Shown here: positions 5,886-6,119 of the stretch, one piece after another
Layout of the letters: each line of letters begins with the position of its first letter
How positions within the stretch are numbered: position 1 is the first letter of the stretch
NCBI GenBank assembly: GCA_016284485.1
Contig: JAEEOX010000168.1
Coordinates: forward strand, 1 to 6,119
From: Bacillota bacterium
Lineage (GTDB): Bacteria; Bacillota; Clostridia; Peptostreptococcales; Anaerovoracaceae
Length of the DNA stretch: 6,119 bases
Direction: 5' to 3'
The notes under the pieces: generated by a model
Databases searched by the model: none
What the model saw: only the letters and a program-made list of their open reading frames with translations
Told to the model about the DNA's origin: nothing
Position numbers and translations under genes: made by a program

Positions 5886-6119
5886 ATGAAAAAAAGAGTG
5901 TTCTGCCTGCTGTTCGCGCTCGTATTCCTGCTGGTATCGGCGGTTCCCGCTTCTGCGGCAAGCAGCTTCCAGGAATACCTCGCCGCGACTAACCGCCTGA
6001 AGCAAATCGATTACAACCGCATAAAGCAGCACACCGTGGAAGTTATACACGTGGACTTTGTAATAGGCGGCCAGTCGTTCCACGGCGCGCTCAGGCACGG
6101 CTACAATCTGGACAACGCG
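5886..6119 (+). CDS. Secreted protein, N-terminal part only (runs off window)
   Basis: An open frame of 78 codons without a stop reaches the end of the window. Residues 1-24 form a classic signal peptide: MKKR, a hydrophobic core VFCLLFALVFLLVSAV, and a PASA site, so cleavage by signal peptidase I is expected after residue 24. There is no lipobox, because the only cysteine is at residue 7. The visible mature part begins SSFQEYLAATNRLKQIDYNRIKQH and continues with a beta-like segment VEVIHVDFVIGG. I do not recognise the family and give no function. AAAGGAG 7 nt before the ATG supports the start. The gene begins 19 nt after guaA with no terminator between, so read-through from the purine cluster is likely, although nothing seen links it to purine synthesis. 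CGC and GCG codons appear more often than in the genes upstream, but the sample is small. Confidence 0.78.
   Translation, partial: MKKRVFCLLFALVFLLVSAVPASAASSFQEYLAATNRLKQIDYNRIKQHTVEVIHVDFVIGGQSFHGALRHGYNLDNA

Overview
The window reads as a bacterial chromosome segment, most likely from a Clostridia-like member of the Bacillota. This is inferred from strong GGAGG-type ribosome binding sites, heavy use of AGG/AGA arginine and ATA isoleucine codons, PurA and PurB of the type I associate with clostridia, and a two-domain GuaA (archaeal GMP synthase is normally split). I cannot name a genus. Genes are tightly packed. The only sizeable non-coding gap is the 157 bp between the LysR-type regulator and purA, and no gene-free stretch reaches 300 bases.

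Layout. At 40-585 (+) lies a small J-domain protein with two C-terminal membrane segments. It meets a LysR-type regulator (587-1468, -) tail to tail with one base between the stop codons. The regulator is divergent from a purine cluster on the + strand: purA (1626-2912), purB (2916-4331) and guaA (4328-5866). The purA-purB gap is 3 nt, and purB and guaA share an ATGA overlap. Nineteen bases after guaA, a gene with a clear signal peptide begins at 5886 and runs off the window end.

How the genes work together. PurA and PurB convert IMP to AMP through adenylosuccinate, and PurB also acts earlier in IMP synthesis. GuaA makes GMP from XMP. The cluster therefore holds the AMP branch and the last GMP step, while guaB (IMP to XMP) is not in the window. 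The single recognisable promoter for the cluster lies between lysR and purA. It is built on an 8-bp inverted repeat, so the same DNA reads as TTTACA-N17-TAAAAT on both strands. That gives two fully overlapping divergent promoters, a natural place for mutual exclusion or for control by the LysR protein.

The window looks mostly like ordinary housekeeping DNA, and I see no new defence, mobile or RNA system. The points most worth a second look are the symmetric promoter, a 23-bp perfect palindrome inside purA, the possible link between the LysR regulator and purine synthesis, and the unidentified secreted protein downstream of guaA.
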